Origin: Nitrospira sp. | GTDB taxonomy: Bacteria; Nitrospirota; Nitrospiria; Nitrospirales; Nitrospiraceae | DNA: 64,000 bases | Assembly: GCA_030123565.1 (NCBI GenBank) | Contig: CP126122.1 | Span: 941,001 to 1,005,000, forward strand | Direction: 5' to 3' | Shown here: positions 26,214 through 34,729 of the stretch, piece after piece | Position numbering within the stretch: the first letter of the stretch is position 1 | Layout of the letters: every line of letters starts with the position of its first letter | Notes under the pieces: model-generated | What the model saw: only the letters and a program-made list of their open reading frames with translations | Told to the model about the DNA's origin: nothing | Databases searched by the model: none | Position numbers and translations under genes: made by a program

Positions 26214-26423
26214 TCACGAGCGAGGCGCGAGGAACCGTCGGCGGCGAGGCAGGGACCGGAGCACACACCAGAGGGTGACCACCACCGGTGCGGCCAGCGC
26301 CAGCCAGGACAAGACATCCCAAAAACCGTCACCCAGAAGGGCGGAGAGCAAGCCGATGACGCTCAGCATGCCGATCACGATCGGCATCCCCCAGATTTGG
26401 CCGGCATTCATAGGTAGGTGCAT
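26214..26423 (-). CDS. small two-helix membrane protein
   Basis: A 69-residue protein with two hydrophobic segments (GMPIVIGMLSVIGLLSALLG and VLSWLALAAPVVVTLWCVL), a Gly-Asp turn between them, and a positively charged tail (RSLPRRRRF). By the positive-inside rule the tail is cytoplasmic. It lies just upstream of the cassette-2 sigma factor. Small proteins of this type occur near PepSY and siderophore genes, but I cannot assign a function. Confidence 0.6.
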   Translation of the reverse strand: MHLPMNAGQIWGMPIVIGMLSVIGLLSALLGDGFWDVLSWLALAAPVVVTLWCVLRSLPRRRRFLAPRS

Positions 26424-26661
26424 CGTTCGGCGCCCTCACGATCCATATAGCAGGGCGGAGCGCCGAGGGGAATGTTCACCTTCCAGGTGGGGATGACTTT
26501 ATGAGCAGGGGCCGATGATCACGGACGAACGGTGGGGAACCAAGGCAAGATGCGTGTATTGTCCGAGCGAGGCAGAGATCGCGGTGTGGTTGACGCCTCG
26601 ATGTACGTTTATCCAATAGAATAGAGACTGCCGGTGTCCACACGGTCGGGCGATCGGAGAC

Positions 26662-27177
26662 ATGCGTTTCAACGTCATACAGATGAAGGCTCTTCCAACA
26701 GCCATTGGTTCGTTGAAAAACAAGCGTTCGGCGCAAAAGGCCATCGATCGACTTCGATCGAGCCTGGAGCGATCCGGCTTGAAATGGAGCCTGCAGCGCG
26801 AACAGATCGTCACGGCTTTCCTGCAACAGGATCACATCACCATCCGCGGCCTCTACGGCTTGCTCAATAGCAACGGCCGTCGAGCCCCTCTCAACACGAT
26901 TTATCGGACGATGCGCGTGTTGTGTGAAAAGGGGTTTGCGCAGGCTCGGTGTTTCGGAGAGGAAATGCACTATGACAATATTTTGACGAAGGGCGATCAC
27001 GACCACCTGATCTGTACCCACTGTGGCTACATCGTCGAGTTTGAAGATCAGGCCATCGAGGGGTTGCGCAGGCAGATTGCTGCGGCCAATGGGTTTCATC
27101 TCACCGCTCGGAATCTCGAACTGTATGGAGTGTGTGCCGCTTGCCGAACAGAAGGTCCCGCGTCCGCCACGGCGTAG
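26662..27177 (+). CDS. fur: Fur-family ferric uptake regulator
   Basis: A 171-residue Fur-type repressor. The winged helix carries KWSLQREQIVTAFLQQDHITIRGLYGLL and RRAPLNTIYRTMRVLCEKG. The metal and dimer domain has GDHDHLICTHCGYIVEFED and a second Cys pair (CAAC), as in zinc-structured Fur. Controlling siderophore genes by iron is the expected role here. The start is uncertain: ATG 26662 or 26683. The N-terminus is longer than usual. It is the only plus-strand gene among the cassettes apart from the Com-like gene. Confidence 0.88.
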   Translation: MRFNVIQMKALPTAIGSLKNKRSAQKAIDRLRSSLERSGLKWSLQREQIVTAFLQQDHITIRGLYGLLNSNGRRAPLNTIYRTMRVLCEKGFAQARCFGEEMHYDNILTKGDHDHLICTHCGYIVEFEDQAIEGLRRQIAAANGFHLTARNLELYGVCAACRTEGPASATA

Positions 27178-27214
27178 GGTCGGCATCGAGGAGTTGCCGG
27201 ACGGATACAGGCGA

Positions 27215-28429
27215 TTATCCGCAACGTTGGCGCAGTCGCGCGCAACGTTTCAGCCACCACATGCGCACCGCGGTCACATAGAGCAGCGCCGGCGCGAAGC
27301 CGGTGACGAGCACGATCCAACGTCCGGTCAATCCAAAGGCTTCGCCGTTGTGGAGGGGAAACAGCCAGGCGACGAGGGTTTCGCCGCCCGTGAAGTGTCG
27401 CCAATCCTGCACGTGGAGCACCGCGCCGCTGTACTGATCGATCCATACCTGGCTCTGCCCTTCTACCTCGCGCACTTCACCAGGCAGGCGCAGGCCCACT
27501 GAATAGGTACCCTCTGCGCCGGAAGGAAATCCGAGCCACGTGACGGTGGCCTCCGGGAGGGTCCTTCGCGCGATGGCCATCACCTGTTCGATGGGAAGGG
27601 CGTCGGCTCCGGCAAGGATCGTCGAACGGGGTTCGGTTCTTGAGGACTCGTCTCGCACGGGAGAAAAGAGTTTGACGATCGGAATCACCGCACCGGGAAA
27701 TGCCAGGTAGAAGCCGGTGCCTGCGAGCAGGCACAGAACGAGAGCGCTTGCGATCCCGGCGAGCTTGTGTAGATCGTAGTGGCGCCGGATGATGCTCGTT
27801 CCTGGTTTGAACGAGAATGCGCGGCGCAATGTTCCCTGCCTCGGCCACCAGAGATAGAGCCCTGTTCCTACAGAGAGCATGAGCAAGCAGGCCAACAGCC
27901 CGACAAGGGTCTCGCCGGTCTCCTCCAGCAGCAACGACTGATGCAGTTCGTACACAAAGGAAACCAGGTAGGCGCCCCACCGCCGTTCGCTCAGCACGCG
28001 ACCGCTGTAGGGATCGACCGTCACCACGTGCCAATGAGATTCCCTCGGCATGCCTCCAGGGATTCTGAACCAGGCTTGAAAGGTATCTCTGTCGTGCCGG
28101 GGAAAGGTCATATTGTCCGGATGGGGCCAATCCGGGTGGGAGGCTCGTGCTGCTGCGACGATGTGCTCCAGCGGTTGAAACGATTCGGTGGGCCGGACCA
28201 GGAGTTGTTCCGGATTCAGCCATTCGTCGATCGTCTTATAAAAGACCAGCAGGCTGCCGGTCAGGCTGGTCAGCACGAACAGGCCTCCGGCCACCAATCC
28301 CACATAGAAATGGAGCTGTAACCAGAATTTCCTCAAGGCCTTGCGGGTGGGCTCGGTCGTCGAAACAGGCCCGGCCGGTTGGGAGCCGGAATGCGGAAGA
28401 GGTGCGGTTTTGTCCGTCTCGTGCGTCAT
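27215..28429 (-). CDS. PepSY-domain inner-membrane protein (cassette 3)
   Basis: A 404-residue PepSY_TM-family protein, different in detail from the one at 20808. Helices: LQLHFYVGLVAGGLFVLTSLTGSLLVFY, ETLVGLLACLLMLSVGTGLYLWW, HKLAGIASALVLCLLAGTGFYLAF and a last pair near WIVLVTGFAPALLYVTAVRMWW. The PepSY parts (VTVDPYSGRVLSERRWG, VWIDQYSGAVLHVQDW) face the periplasm. I start it at 28429 by family pattern; the frame extends to ATG 28474. It is downstream of receptor 3, with a plus-strand Com-like gene between. Confidence 0.85.
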   Translation of the reverse strand: MTHETDKTAPLPHSGSQPAGPVSTTEPTRKALRKFWLQLHFYVGLVAGGLFVLTSLTGSLLVFYKTIDEWLNPEQLLVRPTESFQPLEHIVAAARASHPDWPHPDNMTFPRHDRDTFQAWFRIPGGMPRESHWHVVTVDPYSGRVLSERRWGAYLVSFVYELHQSLLLEETGETLVGLLACLLMLSVGTGLYLWWPRQGTLRRAFSFKPGTSIIRRHYDLHKLAGIASALVLCLLAGTGFYLAFPGAVIPIVKLFSPVRDESSRTEPRSTILAGADALPIEQVMAIARRTLPEATVTWLGFPSGAEGTYSVGLRLPGEVREVEGQSQVWIDQYSGAVLHVQDWRHFTGGETLVAWLFPLHNGEAFGLTGRWIVLVTGFAPALLYVTAVRMWWLKRCARLRQRCG

Positions 28430-28472
28430 AGTAAGAAAGGACCCATGCTCCTGGTCTATCTGTGAGACGGAC

Positions 28473-28646
28473 ATGAACGATCACGCTGTCGTATCACCCA
28501 CGGGCAAAGATGTCCGTTGCCTCTGCGGTCGCCTGACGGCGCGCCTTGAAAAGCGGGGTGTGGTCGTCAAGTGCAACCGATGTGGAGAACTGGTCGTCAT
28601 TGCCCTGACGCAATTCAAAGATCATCTCGACCCTTCCAAGCCTTGA
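28473..28646 (+). CDS. Com-like small zinc-ribbon protein
   Basis: A 57-residue protein with RCLCGRL and CNRCGELVVI, two Cys pairs that form a zinc ribbon like that of phage Mu Com, a translational activator. The length matches. No phage genes are near. Com-like genes are also found in siderophore loci. It is divergent from the PepSY gene and convergent with receptor 3. Its role here is unknown. Confidence 0.6.
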   Translation: MNDHAVVSPTGKDVRCLCGRLTARLEKRGVVVKCNRCGELVVIALTQFKDHLDPSKP

Positions 28647-28713
28647 TACGCTCGCACGAGCAATGGGTGCATCCACACCTGTCCGGAAGTCCCGTACCGG
28701 TTCCTGTGCGACG

Positions 28714-31224
28714 TCAGTGAAATTCAAATTTGAGCGAACCGATCATGGTGAACGGCGCGCCGGTATAGACGATCTCTCGGAAATTTTGGGCGCCGGTGAA
28801 GTAGCGCTGGTCGAGCAGGTTGGTGAAATTCAGCGCCGCGAGCAGGTTGGTCTTGTTGAAAATCTCCTGCTTCCGATAGTACAGCGCCGCATCCATGCGG
28901 ACAAATCCCGGCAAATCGAACGGAGCTTGGCAGTTGGCGGGGTCCTGACATTGGAAGATCCCGTTCCGTTTGCCCTGTGCGTACAGGCCGATGCCGGCCC
29001 CGAATCCCTTCACGACCCCTTCCTGGAAAAAATAGGTCGTCCAGAGACTTCCCTGATGCAGCGCGCTGTTGGGAACTCGGCTGCCGACTTGGAACAACAG
29101 ATCCTGCGTGACACGCGCATCGATGTAGGCATAGTTCGCGATGACGTCCCATCCGGGAAGAATCCTGCCCGCAATGTCGAATTCGATGCCCTTGCTGCGC
29201 TGCTGGCCGGTCGCGACCGAGAAAAAGAAGCCGTTGAGCGGGTCGGCCGTCAGCACATTTTTTTTCCGGATGTCGAACACTGTGATGTTCGCCCTCAGCC
29301 GATCGTCCAAGGCTTGCAGTTTGATGCCCCCTTCCAACGCCTTTCCCCGCTCGGGGTTGAAGAGGGTATTGTTGATGCTTCGCGAGCCTGCGGCCTGAGG
29401 CGCGAACGACTCCGTATAGTTGGCATAGAGCGTAATCGGCTTCCATGGAAGGTAGGCCACGCCGATCGAGGGGCTGAAAGCCCGGTTGGTCTGACTGGAT
29501 TCGCTTTGGGTCGGGGTGAAATCATCGGGTCGATTGGTGAGGTTCTGTTCGAACAGATCCAATCGTCCTCCTGCGTGAACATGCAGATTGTCCAACAGGC
29601 TGATGTGGTCGCCGAAATATCCGCCAATGATATTGTTGACTTGTTTGGTGTCGCTGAATTTCGTGAGGGCCGAATCGATGAAGAGTCGGTCGCTGGGATT
29701 GAAGATATTGATGAAGCTCCCCGGTATGCCGAAATCTCCAAACGCCCGCGCGGAGGAGACCTCTCGTCCCAACTCGATGCCGAGAATGGTCTTGTGTTTG
29801 ATGGGACCGGTCGAAAACGTCCCATGCAATTCGTTTTGCAGATAATGGCTCTGGACGGTCGTCGGGATTTCATATCGAGCCAGGTTGAGCAACCCGGTCG
29901 TCTCATCAAGAAAGTTGGACTCAAGGCTGGAATAGCCGCTCTTGGTCACGGCGGCCCGAAACGCGGTCCGCCATCGAAACATCTCGTTGAACTGATGCAG
30001 GAAGGTCAACGTGGCCTTGCCCTGCTGGGTTTCGCCGCGCCTGGTCGGGTCTCCCAGAAATCGGCTGACGGGAATCGGCGCCACGCCGTTGCCGAACGCC
30101 ACCAAGCCCCGGTCGATCGGCGATTTGTCGTAGAGATATTCACCTTCGAATCGGAAGGTTGTACGCGACCCCAGATCCCATCCGAATGTTGGGGCCAGGA
30201 AGAAGCGTTCCGTTTTCACGCCGTCTCGATAGCTGTCGGCCGACTCGTACATACCGTTGAACCGGTAGGTCAATGTCTTGCTCTCGTTCAGCGGTCCTCC
30301 CACATCGACTTGCGGCCTGTAGAGGCCGTAGCTGCCGATGATCATCTCTCCGGAATAATATTTTTCTTTGAGCGGCGCTTTCGTGATCTGGTTGATCACG
30401 CCGCCCGGGTCGGAACGGCCATACAGGTAGGAAGGCGGTCCCTTCACGACATCGATCCGTTCGATGTTGATGATGTCGCGTTGGACCCGCGAACTGAAGG
30501 TGCTGTCGTCGCGGAACCCGTTTTTGAATACATTGAGGTCCGATGCGAAACCGCGGATCATGAAGGTGCCGCCTTGGCCGCCTTGCGTGCTGGATTGGGA
30601 CGTTCCGCTCACGTTGCGGAGGGCCTCGCTGAACCGGATGATCCGTTGATCGTCCAGCACCTGCCTCGTGACGACCTCGACCGAGCGCGGAGTTTCTTCA
30701 ATGGGAACAGGGATTCGCATGACCGACGATGAGTCATCGACGGCATAGTCGTGCTCCTCGACCTCCTTCACCACGATCTCCGGGACCTTCACCGGTTTTG
30801 GGGCGGCTTCGCTGTGAGTGGGCTGGTCCATTGGACGTGCGGTTCGTTCGAGGGTCAGGGTGCGGGTTTCGGTCATGCGATAGCTGAGGCCGGTTCCGCC
30901 CAGGAGGATGCCAAGGGCCTCCTCCGGTGTATGGCGGCCTGTCACGCCGTTGGTGTCGATTCCTTCCGTCATATGGGACGGGATCAGGAGACGGTAATTG
31001 GCTTGATCGGCGAACGCGGTCATGGCCGAACCCAGCGGCTGCGGCGGAATCTGAAAGTCCAGCGCTTCCGGCGACTCCACCGCGGCGACCTGTTGCGCCA
31101 GAAGAATCCGATTGGTGGTGCGGCCCTCGACGAGGTTGTCGACGCCGTAGGAGAAGCCGGTGGTGGTCTGGGCGAGGATCGCCGAGACGGACAGGGTGAG
31201 CGCTACTCGCCATGATCGCTGCAT
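28714..31224 (-). CDS. TonB-dependent siderophore receptor with signalling domain (cassette 3)
   Basis: An 836-residue receptor. A signal peptide (VALTLSVSAILAQTTTGFSYG) is followed by an STN domain (FQIPPQPLGSAMTAFADQANYRLLI) and a linker with VKVPEIVVKEVEEHD. The plug (VPIEETPRSVEVVTRQVL, GTFMIRGFASDLNVFKNGFRDDS) precedes a barrel that ends LKFEFH. I start it at 31224, four bases after GGGAGG. The gene is followed by a Com-like gene (convergent) and then PepSY. It is a signalling receptor by its STN domain and by the fecR and sigma genes upstream. Confidence 0.9.
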   Translation of the reverse strand: MQRSWRVALTLSVSAILAQTTTGFSYGVDNLVEGRTTNRILLAQQVAAVESPEALDFQIPPQPLGSAMTAFADQANYRLLIPSHMTEGIDTNGVTGRHTPEEALGILLGGTGLSYRMTETRTLTLERTARPMDQPTHSEAAPKPVKVPEIVVKEVEEHDYAVDDSSSVMRIPVPIEETPRSVEVVTRQVLDDQRIIRFSEALRNVSGTSQSSTQGGQGGTFMIRGFASDLNVFKNGFRDDSTFSSRVQRDIINIERIDVVKGPPSYLYGRSDPGGVINQITKAPLKEKYYSGEMIIGSYGLYRPQVDVGGPLNESKTLTYRFNGMYESADSYRDGVKTERFFLAPTFGWDLGSRTTFRFEGEYLYDKSPIDRGLVAFGNGVAPIPVSRFLGDPTRRGETQQGKATLTFLHQFNEMFRWRTAFRAAVTKSGYSSLESNFLDETTGLLNLARYEIPTTVQSHYLQNELHGTFSTGPIKHKTILGIELGREVSSARAFGDFGIPGSFINIFNPSDRLFIDSALTKFSDTKQVNNIIGGYFGDHISLLDNLHVHAGGRLDLFEQNLTNRPDDFTPTQSESSQTNRAFSPSIGVAYLPWKPITLYANYTESFAPQAAGSRSINNTLFNPERGKALEGGIKLQALDDRLRANITVFDIRKKNVLTADPLNGFFFSVATGQQRSKGIEFDIAGRILPGWDVIANYAYIDARVTQDLLFQVGSRVPNSALHQGSLWTTYFFQEGVVKGFGAGIGLYAQGKRNGIFQCQDPANCQAPFDLPGFVRMDAALYYRKQEIFNKTNLLAALNFTNLLDQRYFTGAQNFREIVYTGAPFTMIGSLKFEFH

Positions 31225-31356
31225 CATGCCTCCCAATGAATACGAATGTGCCGGCGCTGTTGAAATGCGCGCGGGCAGGTGCTGTTTGAATGGTTTCGAC
31301 GTCCCTTAGGTAAAGACGGACAGGGCCGAAAAACTTGTAATCAAAATCATCGTGAG

Positions 31357-31371
31357 TCGAAAAATTTCGGC
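31357..31371 (-). promoter_or_regulatory. candidate ECF-sigma promoter element (cassette 3)
   Basis: On the minus strand GCCGAAATTTTTCGA lies about 133 bases before the receptor ATG. It resembles the A/T elements of cassettes 1 and 2. The nearby sequence GATGATTTTGATTAC (31340-31354) is a weak candidate for a Fur site. Confidence 0.3.
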
Positions 31372-31454
31372 TATGGAGGGCAGGACCATGAATGGAGGCG
31401 TGAAGAATGACGCGAGAGGCGCGACCGCGGACTGAAGACGGCAGTGGAGCCGAC

Positions 31455-32441
31455 TCAGTGCAGGAGGACGACGTAGGAGGTGAGGGCCGTGCCGTGAATC
31501 TGGAGGGTGTCTTCGATCATCCGTAACGCTGCATCCGGGTCGGTGATGTCGAAGAGGCCGGTCACCTTCAAGGGGCGGAGTGCCGAATTGAGGATCATGA
31601 TGCGTCCGAGACGATATCGATTGAGTTCATCGACGACCTCAGCCAGCGGCTTGGCTTCAACGATCAATTTACCGCGTTGCCAGGCCGTGACCGGGCCGAG
31701 ATCGACCGGATGTGCCTGGCTCAAACCTGTCTCGGCAGTATAGGAAGCCTGCTCCCCTTCGTGCAGGAGCAACGGCGGAGAGCCGCTTCCGCTTGAGGTC
31801 GAAAGGTGGACGGCATGTTCCGTCACTGTCACGGTGACCGAGTTCCGGAGGAGATGAACCACAAACGCAGTACCAAGCGCCCTGGTGTGGAGTTCCCCGC
31901 TTTGCACGATGAACGGTCTCTTCACATCGGGACTCACCGTGAATGCGGCTTCGCCCTTCAGAAGGTGAACGGTTCGTCCCTGGTCGGTGAACGCAACGTT
32001 CACGGCGCTGTCGCTGTTCAGGTGGATGCGGCTGCCATCCTGGAGCGTCACCACCAGCTGTCGGCCTACGCCCGTGTGGTGATCGGCCATGGCAATGGTG
32101 ATCCACTCCACCAGTTGATCCGATGCAAACCAGCCGCTGATAAGGATGAGGCACGCGGCGATCGCCCAGGGGACCTTGCCGATACCGGCCTGCTTGGAGC
32201 GGCGGATTGCGGGAACGGCGGTGGGATCAAGAGAACGGCGACCGGATCGCAGTTCGCCGAGGTTGCGCCAGAGGGCTTCCGCTTCATGATAGGCGAGGTC
32301 GTGGGCTGCACTGCGTGTCCGCCATGCGCGACAGGCGCGCCGGTCGGTTTCAGACGCGTGGCCGGAGTGGAGGTGAACCAGCCAGGCCAACGCTTCGTCA
32401 AGCAACGGTGATGATGAATCTTGAGGGGTGAGGTCAGGCAT
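31455..32441 (-). CDS. FecR-type anti-sigma/sigma regulator (cassette 3)
   Basis: A 328-residue FecR-family protein, more diverged than the other two. The N-terminal domain has EALAWLVHLHSGHASETDRRACRAWRTR, then a membrane helix (VPWAIAACLILISGWFASDQ). The FecR domain (HTGVGRQLVVTLQDGSRIHLN) and C-terminal STN-like part (AKPLAEVVDELNRYRLGRI) follow. I start it at 32441, six bases after AGGA. The next gene, receptor 3, begins 230 bases later. Confidence 0.88.
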   Translation of the reverse strand: MPDLTPQDSSSPLLDEALAWLVHLHSGHASETDRRACRAWRTRSAAHDLAYHEAEALWRNLGELRSGRRSLDPTAVPAIRRSKQAGIGKVPWAIAACLILISGWFASDQLVEWITIAMADHHTGVGRQLVVTLQDGSRIHLNSDSAVNVAFTDQGRTVHLLKGEAAFTVSPDVKRPFIVQSGELHTRALGTAFVVHLLRNSVTVTVTEHAVHLSTSSGSGSPPLLLHEGEQASYTAETGLSQAHPVDLGPVTAWQRGKLIVEAKPLAEVVDELNRYRLGRIMILNSALRPLKVTGLFDITDPDAALRMIEDTLQIHGTALTSYVVLLH

Positions 32442-32534
32442 CCATCGTCCTGTCCCATATACGCCCGGCAGACTGTCCTGCCAGTGCCGAAGTACGACTA
32501 CTCTATAAGACGGATGGAAGACAGCTTTCAACAG

Positions 32535-33062
32535 TCAGTCGCGGGCGGGTGGTTCTCCCTGCTCCAGACGGGCACGGCAGTGTTTCAACGCCTGGACGAT
32601 GTATTTCGCCACCATGCTTTCCGATACCCCGAGGATCCGGGCGATCTCCCGGTGCGTTTTGCCCTCCAACCGGTTGAGCAGCAAGGCGCTTCGACAATTG
32701 GGCGATAGTTCATCGATGGCTGCTTCCAGTTGCACCATCCGCTGCTTGGCCTCCAGGGCATCTTCGGCGGAGGGGGTCGAACTGGCTGTGTCTTCCGGCG
32801 GCGGTTCGACACTCATCGTGCCCCTGCGTGTCCGCATTTTGCGCAGGTTGTCCACCGCGAGATTGGCCGCCACGCGAAACAGAAACGCGCGCGGGTTCTG
32901 CACATCGACGGTTGTCCTCATGCAGGCGAGGTGCACGTAGGTGTCCTGCGTGCAATCGGCCGCGAGGTCGCGGCAGCCCAGTTTCCGGGTGAAAAATCTC
33001 AGTAAATCGTTGTGATGCTGCTCGAAGGCCGAAAGGCACGGCATGATCTGTCCGTTCTGCAT
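32535..33062 (-). CDS. FecI-type ECF sigma factor (cassette 3)
   Basis: A 175-residue ECF sigma factor: region 2 with CRDLAADCTQDTYVHLACM and PRAFLFRVAANLAVDNLRKM, a divergent linker, and region 4 with LSPNCRSALLLNRLEGKTHREIA and the helix-turn-helix LGVSESMVAKYIVQALKHC. It begins 10 bases after the tonB stop, which suggests an araC-tonB-sigma-fecR operon. Confidence 0.9.
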   Translation of the reverse strand: MQNGQIMPCLSAFEQHHNDLLRFFTRKLGCRDLAADCTQDTYVHLACMRTTVDVQNPRAFLFRVAANLAVDNLRKMRTRRGTMSVEPPPEDTASSTPSAEDALEAKQRMVQLEAAIDELSPNCRSALLLNRLEGKTHREIARILGVSESMVAKYIVQALKHCRARLEQGEPPARD

Positions 33063-33072
33063 GAGGTTGGTC

Positions 33073-34002
33073 CTATTCCAATCGATAGCCGATGGGGATT
33101 TGCACGACCACGTGTGACTGACCGAGCGGATGCGTGAGTGCGACGGGGGAGGTACGTTCCAGCAGTGCGATCGCCTCCTGGTCGAGTGTGGAATGTCCCG
33201 ATGGTTCCACGATCGTAATGTCGCTGATGCGACCGTCCTCGTGAACCATCGCTTGGAGGGTTACGCTTCCCTGCCACCGATTCCTTCTGGCGACTGAGGG
33301 ATATCGCTTGGTGGCTTCAACCTGTCTGAACAGCATCTCCGCGAGCCATCCGTAATCGGCATGGAGCACCCGTGACAGTGCGGCGTCCCGGCCATGGGGC
33401 GAGGGACGATTGACGAGGTGGATCGATTCCGGGATGGAAGGGACGGATGTCACGGCCGACTGTTCTGTCGTGTCTACATCGGGCGGCGGCGTTTCGGCCT
33501 GGTCCTGGGTCGAGACCGGGAACGCGACGGTTGCTGCCTGGGAGGCCATGGGCGGCGTTTCATCTGGTGTCGACGGGCCCGGCGGGGCCATATCGTCCTG
33601 TAACTGAGCATCGACCGCAGGGGCCTCGTCCAAGGCCTGTTGATTGAGGTGGTTTGCCTGCGGCGGCTTATCCGAAAGTCGATCGGACGGCAAGGTGCCC
33701 TTCGCAGACCTGGCGCTTGCCGCCTTGTGGGGGCGAGCGTGGGCCGCCGTGCCCTGTGGTGATGCTCCGCGGGGTGTGAGGGAATGGGTGGAGGACGCGG
33801 AGGTTTGGCTCGGGACATCGGAAACGATGGATTCCTTCTGGGGGGCGGATATCAGTGAGACATCCCACCGAAATGGATTTTCTCGGGGGAGCACGGAGAA
33901 TTCAGCCGCGAGGACGATGGCAGTGCCCAGGCTCACACCGTGCAAGATCACAGAGAAGGCCCATCCGCCTATTCGTGCCAATCGGTCACCGTTGTCTGTC
34001 AT
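33073..34002 (-). CDS. tonB: TonB energy transducer (second copy)
   Basis: A 309-residue TonB. The membrane helix is GGWAFSVILHGVSLGTAIVLAAEF and the spacer is rich in Ser/Thr/Pro rather than in Gln-Pro repeats. The C-terminal domain has DYGWLAEMLFRQVEATKRYPSVARRNRWQGSV and ends in IGYRLE. The start is ATG 34002, sharing ATGA with the araC stop. No exbB or exbD lies near, so it must borrow the pair at 15.2-16.0 kb or another. It probably serves receptor 3. Confidence 0.9.
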   Translation of the reverse strand: MTDNGDRLARIGGWAFSVILHGVSLGTAIVLAAEFSVLPRENPFRWDVSLISAPQKESIVSDVPSQTSASSTHSLTPRGASPQGTAAHARPHKAASARSAKGTLPSDRLSDKPPQANHLNQQALDEAPAVDAQLQDDMAPPGPSTPDETPPMASQAATVAFPVSTQDQAETPPPDVDTTEQSAVTSVPSIPESIHLVNRPSPHGRDAALSRVLHADYGWLAEMLFRQVEATKRYPSVARRNRWQGSVTLQAMVHEDGRISDITIVEPSGHSTLDQEAIALLERTSPVALTHPLGQSHVVVQIPIGYRLE

Positions 34003-34511
34003 CTCAACCCTGCGTGCGAGGTCTGCTGTTTCCGGAATTCCGTAGGCGAGCATCCCACGGCGCGTTTGAAGAAGTGGCTGAACGCGAACGCGTCGCTGAA
34101 CCCAAGGGATTCTGCGATGTGTGAGATCGAGAGCCCGCGATCGCTCAACATCCCGGTCGCCTTGGTAATGCGAAGCCGTTTCAGATGGTGAGAAAAGCAG
34201 ACTCCCATCTGCGACCGGAAGAATTCCGAGGCGTATTTTTCCGAATAGCCCAGAAAACGCGAGAGCTCTTTGAGGGTGATCCGTTCGCCGAGATTCTTTG
34301 AGAGAAATGCCTGCAGGCATCCAGGCAAGGTGTCGGGCTGGTGGGAGGGCAGGTGAGGGGTGGGCGTGGCCTGTGGCGGGGGGGATGTCACGAAGCGGGT
34401 GAGTGGGGCCTCCAACGTATGGTTCTTGCTCGTCATCTTCCCGTCGATGGTTGATTGGGTGATAACGGCCGCGACAGGATCGGTGGTGTGGATCACGCTG
34501 TGTGCGTTCAT
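33999..34511 (-). CDS. AraC-family transcriptional regulator
   Basis: A 170-residue AraC-type protein with only a short, Pro/Thr-rich N-terminal part and no recognisable ligand domain. The C-terminal 100 residues hold two helix-turn-helix motifs (TLKELSRFLGYSEKYASEFFRSQMG and SISHIAESLGFSDAFAFSHFFKRAVGCSPTEFRK). ATG 34511 is set by AAGGA. It overlaps tonB by four bases. A hairpin with terminator form lies 36 bases upstream in its leader. The likely targets are tonB and cassette 3. Confidence 0.88.
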   Translation of the reverse strand: MNAHSVIHTTDPVAAVITQSTIDGKMTSKNHTLEAPLTRFVTSPPPQATPTPHLPSHQPDTLPGCLQAFLSKNLGERITLKELSRFLGYSEKYASEFFRSQMGVCFSHHLKRLRITKATGMLSDRGLSISHIAESLGFSDAFAFSHFFKRAVGCSPTEFRKQQTSHAGLR

Positions 34512-34539
34512 CGTTTCCTTGTTCCTTTCCGTTTTCATC

Positions 34540-34576
34540 AAAAAAAAGAGCCCACGATCGTGCGACCGTGGGCTCT
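34540..34576 (-). terminator. rho-independent terminator hairpin in araC leader
   Basis: AGAGCCCACG (34547-34556) pairs perfectly with CGTGGGCTCT (34567-34576). On the minus strand the 10-bp stem is followed by eight T's. It has the form of an intrinsic terminator for leftward transcription, yet it lies before araC rather than after a gene. Confidence 0.75.
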
Positions 34577-34641
34577 GGGAATTGGATTCCTCGGGCCTCT
34601 GCCGAAAAAACCCGCAGAGACGAACTTATTAATTGATTATG
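34540..34641 (-). ncRNA. candidate small RNA or structured leader of araC-tonB
   Basis: A transcript from the minus-strand promoter at 34648-34675 would contain three hairpins in about 100 bases: CTCTGC...GCAGAG (34597-34619), GGAAT-CCA-ATTCC (about 34578-34590), and the terminator at 34547-34576. There is no open frame. The form fits either a small RNA or an attenuator-type leader. The evidence is structural only. Confidence 0.4.
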
Positions 34642-34647
34642 CTTCTC

Positions 34648-34675
34648 AATATCACACGCTCCGCAAGCCTGTCAA
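34648..34675 (-). promoter_or_regulatory. minus-strand promoter for the araC-tonB leader
   Basis: On the minus strand a consensus TTGACA (34670-34675) is followed after 16 bases by GATATT (34648-34653). Transcription would begin near 34641 and run through the hairpins into araC. It is back to back with the repressor promoter. Confidence 0.45.
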
Positions 34676-34691
34676 GCTGGTCGGGGATACC

Positions 34692-34729
34692 TTGACAATC
34701 GGTGTTTGGTATGTAACCATTGGTTACAT
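34692..34729 (+). promoter_or_regulatory. promoter and palindromic operator of the LexA-like gene
   Basis: TTGACA (34692-34697) is a consensus -35 box. ATGTAACCATTGGTTACAT (34711-34729) is a perfect inverted repeat of nine bases around a central T. The palindrome covers the expected -10 region and reaches the first start codon. This is the arrangement of an autorepressor site. The -10 box itself is not clear. Confidence 0.6.

Noticed and set aside
28473..28646. Mu-like prophage, because of a Com-like gene
   Set aside because: No other phage gene in the window.
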